This document shows, in pieces, positions 13,001 to 32,373 of a DNA stretch of 64,000 bases. The stretch covers positions 33,525,125-33,589,124 of the forward strand of contig NC_132894.1 of assembly GCF_030463535.1 (NCBI RefSeq). The letters are read 5' to 3'. The translations under genes were made by a program, and so were the position numbers. Under the pieces are notes generated by a model, which saw only the letters and a program-made list of their open reading frames with translations, ran no database searches and was not told where the DNA came from. Source of the stretch: Salminus brasiliensis. Its lineage: Eukaryota; Chordata; Actinopteri; Characiformes; Bryconidae. The number at the start of each line of letters is the position of its first letter. Positions within the stretch are counted from its first letter, which is position 1.

Positions 13001-13440
13001 CTAACCCTGGCTCCTTCACCCACGCACCGCTCGACCTGATGCTTCGCCGTCCTCTTCAAACCCATGGGAAAGTCATAAAAAAAATCAGCCCGAATGCCTC
13101 CCCGCCCACCGCACGCCACCCCCACCATCCCCCCGCTGTCCGTCTCATTTGTACCTTGTAATCCCCCCCAAAAATCTCAGCGAGCTGCTGCATATCCTCC
13201 CTGTCATGTTTTTTTTCCCCTTTCTTTTTTCTTCCCTCTTGTTTGACTTTCCTCCTGTGAGGCTTACAAATGGAGAATTCCTCAAAGAGCCGCTGCAGGA
13301 CGCGAAAGGCTAAGCTAATGGATGTGAGCTCCGAATCCATTTCATGGGGGAAAATAGAGAAGACTGATGGAGATTGACTGTGTCCGATCCAAAAATTCAG
13401 GTCTGGGTGGAAATTGTTTCATGGCAAGATTCCTGTAATT
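10080..13440. other. gene-free stretch, repeat-poor
   Basis: No supported exon. From about 10,840 to 11,900 there are no recognisable repeats and the sequence is of even composition, a possible conserved non-coding region. A short purine run lies at 12,583-12,625. Confidence 0.4.
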
Positions 13441-13855
13441 TGAGACCGTGCACTCTTAAATACAAAGATGCTACAAAGGGGTTCTTTGAGCGATGCCATA
13501 GTTTCTTCCACCTGGTCATAGCCCCCGAAACTAGTAGGCTAAGAACTCCTAGTGCACTGATACATGCGACTCACCGTACCATCTACCCAACTGGAGAGAA
13601 AGCGGCCAGTTGTGCTCTCTCTGACTCCGGCTGCTGATGGCAAATGGACCTGCCTTAGGATTCCAACTTGCAACTCCCAGGCCATAGTGGCTTCACATTA
13701 GACAGCTGAACCACTCAGAACCCCCTGAAAAAGAACCGTGACTTGATGAAAAGGTTCTTCACACTCACGTACGGCTCTTTATGGAACCAAAAGTGATTCT
13801 TATGAATCATTGCTCCAAGAACCCTTTGTGGAACCTTAGTTTTTAAGAGTGTTCA
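13440..13855. mobile_element. 'gttctttatggaacc' MITE split by a SINE
   Basis: Left arm cactcttaaatacaaagatg with ggggttctttgagcgatgcc; right arm ggttcttcacactcacgtac, tctttatggaaccaaaagtg and aacctttag-like end. The centre is replaced by SINE sequence. Confidence 0.65.
13500..13725 (-). mobile_element. tRNA-derived SINE, family 1, inside a MITE
   Basis: Holds gtgctctctctgactccggc and ctgctgatggcaaatggacc in the same order as the copies at 8.2 and 31.7 kb. Minus orientation by its decayed box B. Confidence 0.6.
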
Positions 13856-16800
13856 GAGGGTTAACCATTTAAGCATCCAGATGTTTTTTTTTTCTTGTTA
13901 TGCTTCTACATAGAACCCCTGGCTTCACTAAAGAACCTCTGAAGAACCTCCCTTTATTTTAACCCCTTAGGTTCCATGACTTTTATTACACCCTATAGCC
14001 CTATTTAAGGAGGTGGGGTAACGTAATTATTACCAGTGATTTTAGTCCTGTTGAATGTGCCATGCCAGTATATTTTACAGAATGTGCATCACTATGTCAC
14101 AAACTAGCCCTAAAAATAACCTCTGCATGGCACTGATACCTCGTGTCCTTCAAGTTTGTGGTAAACCTCAGGCTTAAGACTCCTTAAAGGCGCAACGTAT
14201 CTGGCAGCTTTAGGTAAGCCATTGAATAGCATAACCTATAGCCAATGTACATGTTATGAACCTGTAGCTGCTAATTTCCAAGCTAAAATGTCATTATTAT
14301 ACGATAATTTGATAAGGTTATCATCACTTTTTTAAAGGCGACAGCAGTGCGTAAAACGTAGCCACTTCCATCTTGGTCATTTAGGCCGAGATTTCTTATC
14401 CTGTGTAACTTGGTCAGACGTCCTGCAGCAAAATGACATCACTCCACTTCCCCATGTAAAGCTAATCCTCTCTGAATAGGGCTTAAGGATTACTAATGGG
14501 TAACTACATGTAAAGCAGTGCAAACTGGTTGAGCTGTTCCTACGTTATAACGGTGGGTGGAAAAAAACAGGAACCACCGGTGGCTCTGAGGAGTTTAAGA
14601 GGTTAAGGGTGTAAGTTGCCCCCCAAAAGAGCCCTTTCTGAAGCCTACTATTTTTAGCGTGTGAGCTACATCTCTCAAACATTCTGGTCCATCCCTCTTC
14701 TTTCACATGAGCTTCTCCAGGTCTTACACTCTTTAAAAAATGTTGAGAGATGCCATAGAAGACGAGGCCATCTCTTCTAAAAACATGGTTATTTATGGCA
14801 GCCCTCAACAAACCATTTGTGACACCTTTTTATTTTTAAGAGTATAGCAAAGTTCTGTCCTAGATTCATGTTGGATTTGAGAGGAAATACACTGGCTGGC
14901 ATTAAAATAAAAGAAAAAAAAAAGATGCTAAAAGAAAAATAATTTCTAGTTTTAATGATGTCACTAAAATATGGTTTAAATACATGTTAAACATGTCAGA
15001 AAGTTCTCAAAAGTTGAGATATTCAATTACTACTCAAGAACCTGCTTAAAATCTGGCTGTGGGACGTTCACTAAATCCCTATGGGTATTTTAAGTTCATT
15101 AAATGTCATGGGGATTGATCAGGAAACGACCCCATTGACCCTGCTTGACCTCTCAACGAGAAGCCCATTTCCATAAGAATGGTAGAATAGAGTCTGACCA
15201 GAGGGTGACCAACAGGCATCCTCGAACATATGACCAACATGTTGAGGAGAGTCCGTTGTGCTCTAGTCTGCGAGTCCAGTGTTAGAATGTATGAATGAAG
15301 GAGGTCAGGAGGGTCTCTATGTTAAAGACTTTAAATTTGTGGTTATTGGAGCCATCTTTCGCTTTTATACTGTGAGCGTTCAAGGACACGTCTTTTAAGA
15401 CCATCCATATCCACTCCATATTCCAGAAGGCATTAGATCTTATCAAATATTACATCATCATAACCCTGTCCATACCCACGTTATGGACTCTATGTCAACT
15501 CAGAGCATGCTTAAAGAAAAACACCTGCGCAACACATTCAAGGGGCTTTATCCGAAAGCCGACCTTGCAGCGTGGCGTTGAGCCGTTCCACCTTTGACCC
15601 CCACCATGTCTGTGGAACTGGCTAAACAAACAGTTTAGGAGCTGCCCAGGGGCCGGACAGCTGTCTTAGGGGCCAAACAATAAAGTGACCTCTTTAAACA
15701 CCATGCCATTGTCCAACCGCTCTGAGCGATAAAGGGACAAAGGGAACATAATTGGGTCTAACTCACACCAGCTCTGTTCAATTCGGCCCACATTGAAGGC
15801 TTTGAGTCTTTCATTATTGTAGTCCGGTGTATTATAAGCATATTTGTTGCATAAGCTAGCAAACCAGGATAAAGCAGCCCTGTTTGGCGCTTTGCACCTT
15901 TATTTCCATTAAAGGCTTATTGTTCGAATAATACAGGCAGTTGGTAATGCTCAGTGTTGACTGGAAGACTGAATGGATAAACAAAGAGAAGAGCTTCAGA
16001 GAGCGCTCGATGGTTATCGTGGAAGCCTTTGTTGTATCGTGGTTTGGAATGGCAGTAAACTAGAGGCCGGATATTGTTTTATACTCGGAAAGCAATGGGA
16101 TTTTTAAGACGAGGTTGATGGAGCTTATTAAAGGAAAACGGCTGAGCTATGCAGATCTGGTGGCTGAGGTGAGCGAGGATGGGTGGCAGGCATATATTAG
16201 ACCAATAGAAATCTTTGTCTGTCAGGTCTTGACTCTACTGGTTGAATTCGGATTCAGAGGCCTTGTGCTGAGGGCAGCCATGAAGGAAATCTAGTCAGTG
16301 GTTGTGGATAAGAAGGGCTGAGGCTGGGTGGAGAAGGGCAGAGTGTGTTTGATGGTGTGGTATGGTGAGAGATGTAGGCCACTCGGTGCATGTTCTGTTT
16401 GTGGAGTGGTATTGAGGTTGTGAGGTTGTGAGTCAAAGGCTGTGAAATCCCATGAAGTGAGATGGGAAGGGTGTGGGTCTGGGACGCCAGGCTTCAATGT
16501 TAAGCCTTTCAGAGGTGTTATGGGCCTAATTCAGCCCCCTTTGAAGAGCTTCCTTATCCTTAACTGATCATAAATGGCCAAAGCAACACTGGAAAGGAGG
16601 GCTTACCTGCTGAAACTTGTGATATAGTGGGTACGTATAGTATAGGGGAAGGGAATGGGCTGGGCCCTATGTGTAACCCCAGTTATTAAGAGCAGGATTT
16701 GGTCATCTTCCTGTGTTATGTTACTTACAGTGGGTTAAAGTTTGAGGCCCTCTGTTGGCACTTTAGCACTGAGACAAGCCTAATAAGGCACCTTTTTGTA

Positions 16801-17430
16801 CCAGAAAAACTTTTTTAAAAGAAATTATATTTAAAATCTCCTTCATAGACAAACATTTTTACATTTTACAATCACAAAATGCATCGAACGATATTGTATC
16901 ATATAGAAAAAAATACTAGACAAAGAAACATATAGGCCAGTAGAAGCCTCATCAAAGTAGCCTGTAGTTCACAGTTTCCCAAAATGGGACATAATACATG
17001 AGCAAAATGCTAGGCTTATCTCACTGGTTAAAACAAGTACACATAAACCCAAGTGGTCAACAAGCCTCCTGATGTCCTACAGAGTTTCACTCCTGCCTTG
17101 CCCTTACTGACATAATCACCTGCAGGAGGCAGGAGGGTTGGAGACCACTAAAGTTGAGGCAGCTGAGGGACTACGGCTGTATATCGCTATTATGTCAATC
17201 AGACATAAACATGTGAAGACACAAGATGTGCCCTGCAGCCTTCACTTTGGACCACCGAGACTTCAGCAGTGTGTGTGCATCATCAGATAGGCTGGCTGGC
17301 CATCCTCAGCTCGGGCTGTATCAGTGTGTCACTGAGTCCATTGAAAAGTTAGACTCTGCCCTGTAGATAAAAAGCAGAGAAGGCATGTAAATAATAAATA
17401 GTTGGAGGTAGAGTTTCACAGCTTATTATA
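13856..17430. other. gene-free stretch
   Basis: No supported exon. A short MITE-like piece with gatgccatagaagac lies near 14,730-14,840. The block 15,540-15,980 is repeat-free and of balanced composition. Confidence 0.4.
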
Positions 17431-17432
17431 TG

Positions 17433-17862
17433 TGCGCTATATGTCCAAATGTTTGTGGACACCACTTCTAATGCATTCAGTTAAGTGCACACATACAGCG
17501 CTTGTCTAGTCCCTGTTGCAATGCAAGCAATGCCAATAGAATAGGACTCTGTAGAGCAGATGGACATCAACCTGTTGGCACCATGCCTCCTAATGCCAGT
17601 TGTGGGCTAGAGGGGTATAAAGCCCCCCAGCATTGAGCTGTGGAGCAGTGGAAGAACTGTGCTCTCTGGAATGATGGATGGTGGAGCTCCATCCAATACC
17701 TTTGGGATGAGCTAGGGAGTTGAAGATGAGGTTGGGTGGTGATCATCATCCAACATCCTGACCTCACACACACTCTTGTCACTCACAGCAATGTTCCAAA
17801 ATCTAGTAAAAGGTCTTCTTCCCTGGGCAGTAGAGGTGTCCCAATACTTGAAAACTAAGAGA
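17433..17862 (-). mobile_element. MITE with 'ggacaaaagtattgggacac' terminal repeat, copy 1
   Basis: Left end ctatatgtccaaatgtttgt, right end gtcccaatacttg, which are the inverted ends of the copy at 18,044-18,535. Body includes ccccccagcattgagctgtg. TIR style suggests Tc1/mariner mobilisation (inference). Confidence 0.75.
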
Positions 17863-18043
17863 ATTTGGGGGGATTTTGGGAGAGGACTGAGGGGTTTTGA
17901 TGAATCAGTTGGTTGTTTACTGCCACCATGTGGTGCTTTTAAAGAAATGTGATGTTAGAGAGCTGTGGTCCTGCTTTATATGGGAGACACATGCAAAAAG
18001 AAATGCAACGTTTGCAGTTTATGTAGGGTTTTATACAGAACAT

Positions 18044-18535
18044 GTTCTATATGGACAAAAGTATTGGGACACCTGCTCATTCACTGTTTCTTCCAAAATC
18101 AGGGGTATTAAAAAGAGCTTATCCTGCTTCTATTGGAGTGGCTGTCTCTACTGTCCAGGGAAGAAGGCTTTAAGCTTAGCACAGCTTGTGGCTGTGAGGA
18201 TTTGATTGCATTCAGTGACGAGATCGTTAGTAAGGTCAGGATGTTGGATGATGGTCAACACCCAGCCACTTCCCCAACTCCCCAGCTCATCCCAAAAGTA
18301 TTAGATGGAGTACCACCATCCATCATTCCAGAGAACACAGTTCTTCCACTGCTCCACAGCTCAATGCTGGGGGGCTTTAAACCCCTTTAGTCCACACCTG
18401 GTTTAGGAGCCAAAGAGTCCTATTCTATTGGTAGAAATTCTCTACAGGGACTAGATAAGCTAGTGTGTGTATGTGCATGTCTGTGTCAGCAATGGGTGCA
18501 ACCTAAAGGGGTGTCCACAAACATTTGGACAAGCA
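18044..18535 (+). mobile_element. MITE with 'ggacaaaagtattgggacac' terminal repeat, copy 2
   Basis: Starts tatatggacaaaagtattgg, contains tgagatcgtt/aaggtcaggatgttggatga and agctcaatgctggggggctt, and ends gtccacaaacatttggacaa. Opposite orientation to copy 1, about 180 bases away, and 60 bases past the last recovered exon of Rh gene A. Confidence 0.8.
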
Positions 18536-18595
18536 GTGTGCATGAACAAAAGTTGTGAATTATCATGTGTGCAGTTCACTATGAAAGTGTGTCAC

Positions 18596-25472
<6,877 letters not shown>

Positions 25473-25539
25473 CGTGGCTGCAGGTGAAGACACCTTCTAT
25501 CAGACCTCTAACAGTAATTGCAGCCTTTGACTGCTGAGG

Positions 25540-25610
25540 TATTTGTATAGGATGGGGCAGAGGTGTGTCACACCTGGGCAGGTCATTAGGAACTCCTCTA
25601 GCACATGACA
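25540..25610 (-). promoter_or_regulatory. proximal promoter of Rh gene A
   Basis: TATA-like TATACAAA at 25542-25549, about 70 bases before the ATG. Upstream is a perfect 15-bp palindrome, AGGTGTGACACACCT at 25561-25575, whose arms resemble T-box half-sites, and then TCATGTG at 25602-25608. Order and spacing match the promoter of gene B. Confidence 0.6.
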
Positions 25611-25619
25611 AAAACAGCC

Positions 25620-27120
25620 TGCAGGATAAACTATGCATGCTTTTTGATCCGTATCTGTTCCAACTCCAAGCGAAGACAATCATTTCGACAACAGACAATA
25701 AGATGACCATAAAAAAGACTGAATTATACACATAACATCACTGTCATGCAATAACTTCTTCTTAACTTTCAGTGGAAGACAATGTAAAATGGTACATTTC
25801 CAGCATTTTTATCATTTGCATTGTTTTGGAGCATTCCTATTGGTCCGTTTATGAAATTCTAACACAGTTTAAATGCTAACTAGTGCAAAATGCATAGCAA
25901 AAGGAATACTTGAACACAAAGTTGTTCATTACAGATGAAAAATGATTAGCTTCACAATTGGAGAGAAAGGGAAAATGAATCTTTAAAATTCTAAAATTCA
26001 CACACCGTTTCTTAACATTCGGTTGTTTATTTCCAGGATGTTTGAAAATGCATAAATCAACCAATAAAATGGTCTACAGGAACGCTGTGCCCCTAATGAA
26101 ATGAAGGGGTCAAACCACCCCAAAGGCCCCAGCACCAATGCACCCTTAACCCTGTCTAAACACCCCTGTTCAGAAAGGCTGGGTTGAGGGCCTTTAAATA
26201 ATAACAAGCCACTGCTCACCCCATCCCTACAATCTGTGCCACAATTCTGTGGACTGAAAGCAAATCATAGGCATTTAGTGAACATTACTGCAATGCTGGT
26301 TTTTAAAAGAGAACAGTTAGGGTTACAGTTGTGTTATTGGGTCATTGGGAGCTTTGCAGCAGTATAAAACTAAACTTCATTTTTTTTTTTGTGAATTTAC
26401 CAGCATTTAGAGCGACAGAATTCAAGACTGCTGTCAACAAATGATGGCTTCTCAGGGTACATCAGATTCCCAAAACAGGAACTGCGGTCCTCCCACTGGC
26501 ACTCACGGGGTGAGTCAACTGAAGCTAACGATAGCATGGCGTGTCAGGCTAGGCGAAGGCTGACTAATCTAGTAGTGTTTCCAAAACTGAACAACAGGAC
26601 AACATAAACCAGTGGCTTAAATTCGGTGCAAAGCCAAAAACACATAGGCTTTAGGATGCTGTGTTTGTGTTCTCCAAATTGTTAGCTCGAAAATTAGCTC
26701 AAAAAGCTAATGCTAATAGTAACAAGACCTTTAAAACCAGGACATTGGTATCAAAACTATATTTTACACACTTAGCTCTTCTGTCCTCTAAAGCTGGGTG
26801 GGGGACAATAAAGCAGCTTGTGCTGGTTTGTTAGGGTGGCAATATTTTCATTTTGTTTTTAAACGAGGACACTGGGGACACATGGGTGTCCATCGTGGAT
26901 TAGGATGTTGTGGCTGGGGGGCTTTAATTAGCCTATATTGCTTAATCATCTCTTAAAATAACAAACGTAAAAACAAGTATGCAATATAAATAAGTATATA
27001 TTAATAAGTATGTTTTTAATTAATATATAAAAAGCTTTTCCACCTTTTAGAAAAAGATTTTATTCAAGCCAATTTAAAGAATAATAACAAGGCCGAGGTC
27101 AGTCGACTGTGGTGGGAAGG
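25620..27120. other. spacer upstream of Rh gene A, part 1
   Basis: Moderately AT-rich unique sequence; no exon, no clear repeat. Confidence 0.4.
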
Positions 27121-27124
27121 ACGT

Positions 27125-27340
27125 TTACCAATAGTTGATGTGGATGCAGGTACATGTAGACCAATAGTGGCTGTGAGAAGGTGGGACTTAAGCAGTTTGA
27201 CCAATGGTTTATGTAGATACAGGTACATGTAGACCAATAGTGGAGGTGAGAGGGAGAGACTTAAGCAGTTTGACCAATGGTTTATGTAGATACAGGTACA
27301 TGTAGACCAATAGTGGAGGTGAGAGGGAGGGACTTAAATA
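27125..27340. repeat. three tandem copies of a 73-bp unit with paired CCAAT motifs
   Basis: Each unit carries gaccaatggtttatgtagat, acaggtacatgtagaccaat and agtggaggtgagaggga. Copies begin at about 27,125, 27,198 and 27,271; the first is the most diverged and the last lacks its end. Every complete unit holds two CCAAT words. Confidence 0.9.
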
Positions 27341-30300
27341 AATAAATCCTCTACAACTTCTATTAAATGTTAGAAATATTTTTAAAATACTTTTTCTTTT
27401 TGTAATTTGAAATTATGGAGTGGTTCTAGTGTAAGTTCTAGCTTATACTGTGCACAGTTCACAGATTTTGGTTGGTGAACCTGAAGTACAAATGCCAACA
27501 TCCCCAATGAACTCAACAGGCTGCCAGTCATTGCTTAAAGGTGAAAAGCAGGAGTGTCTTCTTTCCAATATGTACAAAAAACATATAAGATGTGTACGAT
27601 GAACGATAGTAAATCTCATTTAGGAGCAAAGGAATGTTTTTAATGTTTCTTACCTTGAAGGCTCATCAATCAAACTGACTTACCCCTTCTCTTTCCAGCG
27701 CTGTGAAGTACAAACAGAAAAAAATACGATGCTGGTGCACCACTGCAGGCTAATGTCCACAGGCGACTGCTTTGCAAGGACAAAGCACCTGAGGCTCAGT
27801 TAGTGACGCAGGTTTACAGAAAAGACGAAAAGATAGAACATGCACGGCCCATCTCCCAGAACCGGTGATTAATGGCTTTACTGTTTGACTGACAGAAGGA
27901 CTTTTTGAAATCTCAGTGTCCCCATCAGGTTGGCGTGAGCTGTTATTGGGCCTGAAGGAAGGTGTTTGTGGAATAGTACTGAAGCAGAGCAGGAAGGCTG
28001 CAGGGGCTTGCTGGGGAACTTAACATTTAACCAGAGAAACTGAAACTCAGTCATTGTGTGACAAATACTGCTAAAAAAACAAGCCTCCATGATAGTGAGG
28101 AGGAGGCGCCTACACCCCACACCCTGTTCGCTTCAAGAAGATCAACAACAACTGAGAAAAAAAACACCCAAGAAACATCGAAACTAGTGGACAAGTCCTT
28201 TTTATATATAAGTTTTATTATATATATTATTGTTATTACAGAAATAATCACAGCACTGTCATTGCGATCACATAGACGACTTTAAAAGGCATTACAGCCT
28301 TTATTTTATCACTGTAAATTAAGAACGGTGAAAATATATACTATAAAATCACACTTAGGGAAAAAATACATAGGTATTAAATACGTTTGTCATAGATAGA
28401 AAGAAAAAAACGATTGACGAGCTTCACCAAATGGAGCTAGCTAGTGCACCAACACACATAGCTAGCTAGCTCTACACACGGCCAAACATTTAAACATTGG
28501 TCCAGTAATGTCACTCCTACACCAAACTGGTGATGTTGTCAACTAAATGCCACCAGATAACAATATCAAATGTACAAATTGTTTAGTTTGCTAATGCTAT
28601 GCCATAGAGGAACCTCTTCTAAAGGGACAGCTAATTACCAAACCCTTTCCTGAGAGTCGAGTTCAAGTTGACTGTTCAAGACTGGCTGTTTACCAGCGGA
28701 AAGATAAGAGCTGAAACGGACTCGGATAGTGGCGTTAGCAAGCTGAGGTAACGGACCACTAGCATATGTCTGTTTTGTTAGATCGGATAATGCCTTCAGC
28801 TTCTGATCATTTGGATGAAGACTGTGACCGAGGTGGGAGAATGATTTTGGGCTGGAGTTCAGGTGGTCTTTGCTTTGTGGTAGGAGGCCAGTCGCCCCTC
28901 TGATGTGTGGAGCCCTTCATTGACTTCATTGGCACATGGACAAGGTACAGAGGGAATTTATAGGATGTCTGATTAGGGAGAGGTGGCTTTTGGCATGTCC
29001 CTTTCCCCAAAATGTGGACATTTATAACTTACTGTAGCCGTTTGTGATATTTATGAAGCATACATGCAGCAGATGTCCTTCTGTCTGCAGGACAGTAAAA
29101 CTAGTATCTGAGCTGGAAACAATGGAAAATTACCATTACCAAGATGGACTATTGTTCACACTCTTGAAAAGAAATCCTGTTCAAAATGACTGTATTGTGA
29201 TTCCCAAGTTAAAACATGCTTACTGTAGAATTCACCCACCACTGAATTTTGACCATTTTTTACTATACAGATCTACAGTTACCTGCTGTTTCCAGGTTTT
29301 ACAGTAAAAAAAATTGTGCCCAGAAGAATGTGGTCACAAACTAACTTGTCCAATCGTCTTCATCTTCAGATCCTTTATGGTCTGTAGAGAACACCACTTC
29401 CAGCAGCTGATCTCTAAACCAAAAGGTTCGAATATATGAAGTCCAAGCCTGCAGGGTTCGGCCCAACACCTTTCCTTCCTCTAGAAACCTGGCAATCCAG
29501 CTCATACCCTTTAAACCACTTCTGATTCAATTCTGATTCCTCATCTTTTGGGATTCGCGGTTGTCACATTGTCAACAGTTTCTAATTCAAGTCTAAATGA
29601 CTGTTCATTTTAGAACATACTATACCATCTCCATTTCACCACTGCACATACAGGTATCCATAAAATCATACAATTAAAGCAACACTATGTAGCATTTTTA
29701 CAAATACTTTAAATCATTTGGATGCCCCACTGACTTGCAATAGGGAGAATACCATCTCTTGGCTAACCGCAGTATGTAACTTTTGGAGAAGCAGGACGGA
29801 TGATGTCTTTTAGAGGTGGCTTAAAGTGTGAATTACACTTCCTGACTGTAGTAAAAAAATGCCAATTTTCCATAGTGCTGCTTTAAGTCTGTAATTTATA
29901 AGAAATTGATGGATGAGTGTATTTGGAAAAACAGTGGTAAATGGACCATCCTCCAGTTTATCTTCATCCAAACCATTTTATAATAGATGTTAGAAAGCCA
30001 TGTTGGCTGTTATGGGCAACATTCCCATTGGAGTACCTTCTAGAAGACATCTGGACATTGTCCAAAGTAGTAGCACTGTTGGCTGGCAGTGGCAGTATTT
30101 GGAAACTGCTGTTAAATGTTAATTTAGAGACTCTTTAAGCAAATTGAAAGGTTGCAACAGTTCCTGCTTGTTCTTGGTTTTACAGAATCAACAAATCAAA
30201 TCTATGTGATTTGTTCATTGGGCCGATGGGTAGGTCCATGGTACTAAAGTGTTACTGTGTTACTTGAAGTGCATTCAAGACCTGGGCAACTGTATATTTA

Positions 30301-31680
30301 ACTATATTTAATCAGCAAAACTGAAACTGAGTCATTCTGAGGCAGATACTCTACTGAATTCAGGTTATTTATTTCAGGCTTAGCGCTGTCAAAACAATCT
30401 TACATAAAAATGAGGAGGCGGCTTCTTGATTTTGTAAGAGCCACATACCTGAGGATCCATAGCAACCAAGAAAGGATCATCTAAACAATAGAGTGAGATG
30501 TGGGCACAGGCTAATTTGTCAAGTGATGTGACAAATGCAAAAATATATGTGATTTATCTTTAGCTCTTCTTTATGAACTCTTTTATCAACTATTTCATCT
30601 TTATCTCATGGACATCTCTGGACCTATGGTATGTCTACTTATATCTTACTAACTTGCCTTCACTAACCATGGCTCTGGTGTCTAATTCCATTAGGCCTCG
30701 AGTTTTCACTCACCCTGTCCTGATCCACTGGCTAAACATATGACGTTCCAACCCCAAGTAGAGTAACCAAAACCAGTGCGTCAGTAAAAGTAAGTCAAGT
30801 AAGTAAGTACTCATTGAACTGCAGTGAATCTTCCTCATACATTCTGCATGTATTAACATATAGGAAATGAAGTCATTTTTTTTCAGTGTTTTCCAAATCA
30901 GACTATTTGAGGCCACAAAGGGCACTGCATCTGTTAGATTACTTAGATCAGTGTATTCACTGACCTAGGCCTACCTGGGTCATCTGAGTTTACTATACCA
31001 GTTTTGGATGCTATCATTTTCAGATTAATCTCTTTATCTTTATCAGTCTCTCTTTGTTACTCATTCATTCAGTCAGTGACCATAGTTTTGGTAAGAAGCA
31101 ATCTGAGGTCAGTATTGGGTCATGTCAACAATATTTAATGTCACAGTCTTTACAAAAGTGAAGAAAAAACACAAGACAATGGTCATTTCAGCTGTCATTC
31201 AAAATGCATATTACCCAAAGTTATATGTATTATATATTGTATATTTATTACAATATGTTGCCAAGTCAGAGGCACTACTTCTTCCTAGATATGTCTAAGA
31301 AAATTCAATTACACAAGCAAAAATGAAATATTTTTGTAGAATGAGTTTATTATTCGGTATAAATCATTTGTAAGTACTGAAAAATACAAGAGGACACAAT
31401 AAACACATTTCATTTACTTAATGTCTTTGGACACTTTTTACATTAAATAAAGCTATTTCTATTTTAAAAATGAAAATTGTGCATAAGATTAAAAAAGAAA
31501 AATCAAAAAAGATTTAAAAGTAGTTCACACAATGCCATCATGATACAAAATACATCTGAGATGTAGAGAAAGTCAGGTCAGGTTTAACCGTTTCATTTTG
31601 GATACTATGACTAAATCTCACTTTTTATTTTTTTTTACACAATTTTATTCCCCAATTTTAAATTAACTGAGGAGCCAATT
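27341..31680. other. spacer between the two Rh genes
   Basis: No exon seen on either strand. The right end (31,340-31,650) contains several AATAAA words on the minus strand and may be the 3' UTR of Rh gene B. Confidence 0.4.
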
Positions 31681-31682
31681 TC

Positions 31683-32010
31683 ACAACCCACTCATTAGTA
31701 CTCTCCCCCTATCACATGCAATGCTCCCAACACTGGGAGTTGAAGGACTGGCACATGCCTCCTCTGACACATGTGCAACCAGCCTCCTCCTCTTTTCGAA
31801 CTGCCGCCGATTCAACACCACCGGGCAGCCAACGCGCTCTGAGGAAAGCGCCATGTACCCAGCTCTGACACATAGGCTAGCAGACGCTCGTGCCGGCCAG
31901 CATTACACTAAAGTGATGGGAGAGAGAGACATCTACCCACCCAGAGAGAACAAGGCCAATTGTGCTCTCTCTGGCTCTAGCTGCTGATGGCAGGGAGCAT
32001 GAAACCAGTA
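31683..32010 (-). mobile_element. tRNA-derived SINE, family 1
   Basis: Nearly full length: ctcctctgacacatgtgcaa, gcagccaacgcgctctgagg, cagctctgacacataggcta, gtgctctctctggctctagc and tgctgatggcagggagcatg in order. It lies downstream of the Rh gene B stop codon, possibly inside its 3' UTR. Confidence 0.7.
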
Positions 32011-32339
32011 GTTTTAGAAGGCATAGGCCAATAAAAGTATTGTTTCTGGTAGTTTAGACATTCTACAGATATAATGGAATCAAATAAAGTGCTGCTGAGT
32101 TAGTGCAGTTGTTCTGAAACCAGACCTCAGGGACCCCAAGACCCCTATAGGAGTTATAGGGTTGGTGCAAAAATCTCTGAGGACTGGCTTGAGAACCACT
32201 GCTCAAACACATGCCCCATCAACACAGGGCCCTTGCCAGCCACCTGGATATAATCCTGGAGCTTCATTCTGTAAATTTCTAACAGCAGGTCTTCTGGTCC
32301 ACCATAGAACTGTGGAAACCGTGTGGTCATAGCAGCCTA

Positions 32340-32373
32340 CTAGCTCTGTTCACCTGAGAAGTTGGATTCAGAC
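32340..32373 (-). CDS. rhcg: gene B exon 11 (coding part) and stop codon
   Basis: 34 coding nt after a pyrimidine-rich acceptor (ttttcttag). Completes the split Met codon and adds [10 protein letters not shown] then TAG. Phase and the serine/glutamate-rich ending fit the tail of fish Rhcg proteins as I recall them. A long 3' UTR probably follows; AATAAA occurs on this strand near 31,645, 31,625 and 31,345. Confidence 0.8.

Noticed and set aside
16240-16275. Possible last exon of Rh gene A reading SESEFNQ then stop on the minus strand
   Set aside because: No AG acceptor gives the required one-base phase, and it lies 2.3 kb away beyond two MITEs; probably chance.
1-17400. miR-9 hairpin, expected near RHCG from human synteny as I recall it
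   Set aside because: I looked for the mature miR-9 sequence on both strands and did not see it; it may lie outside the window.
25473-25493. In-frame GTG start adding seven codons to Rh gene A
   Set aside because: GTG is not a usual nuclear start; the ATG at MGN aligns with gene B and has a better context.
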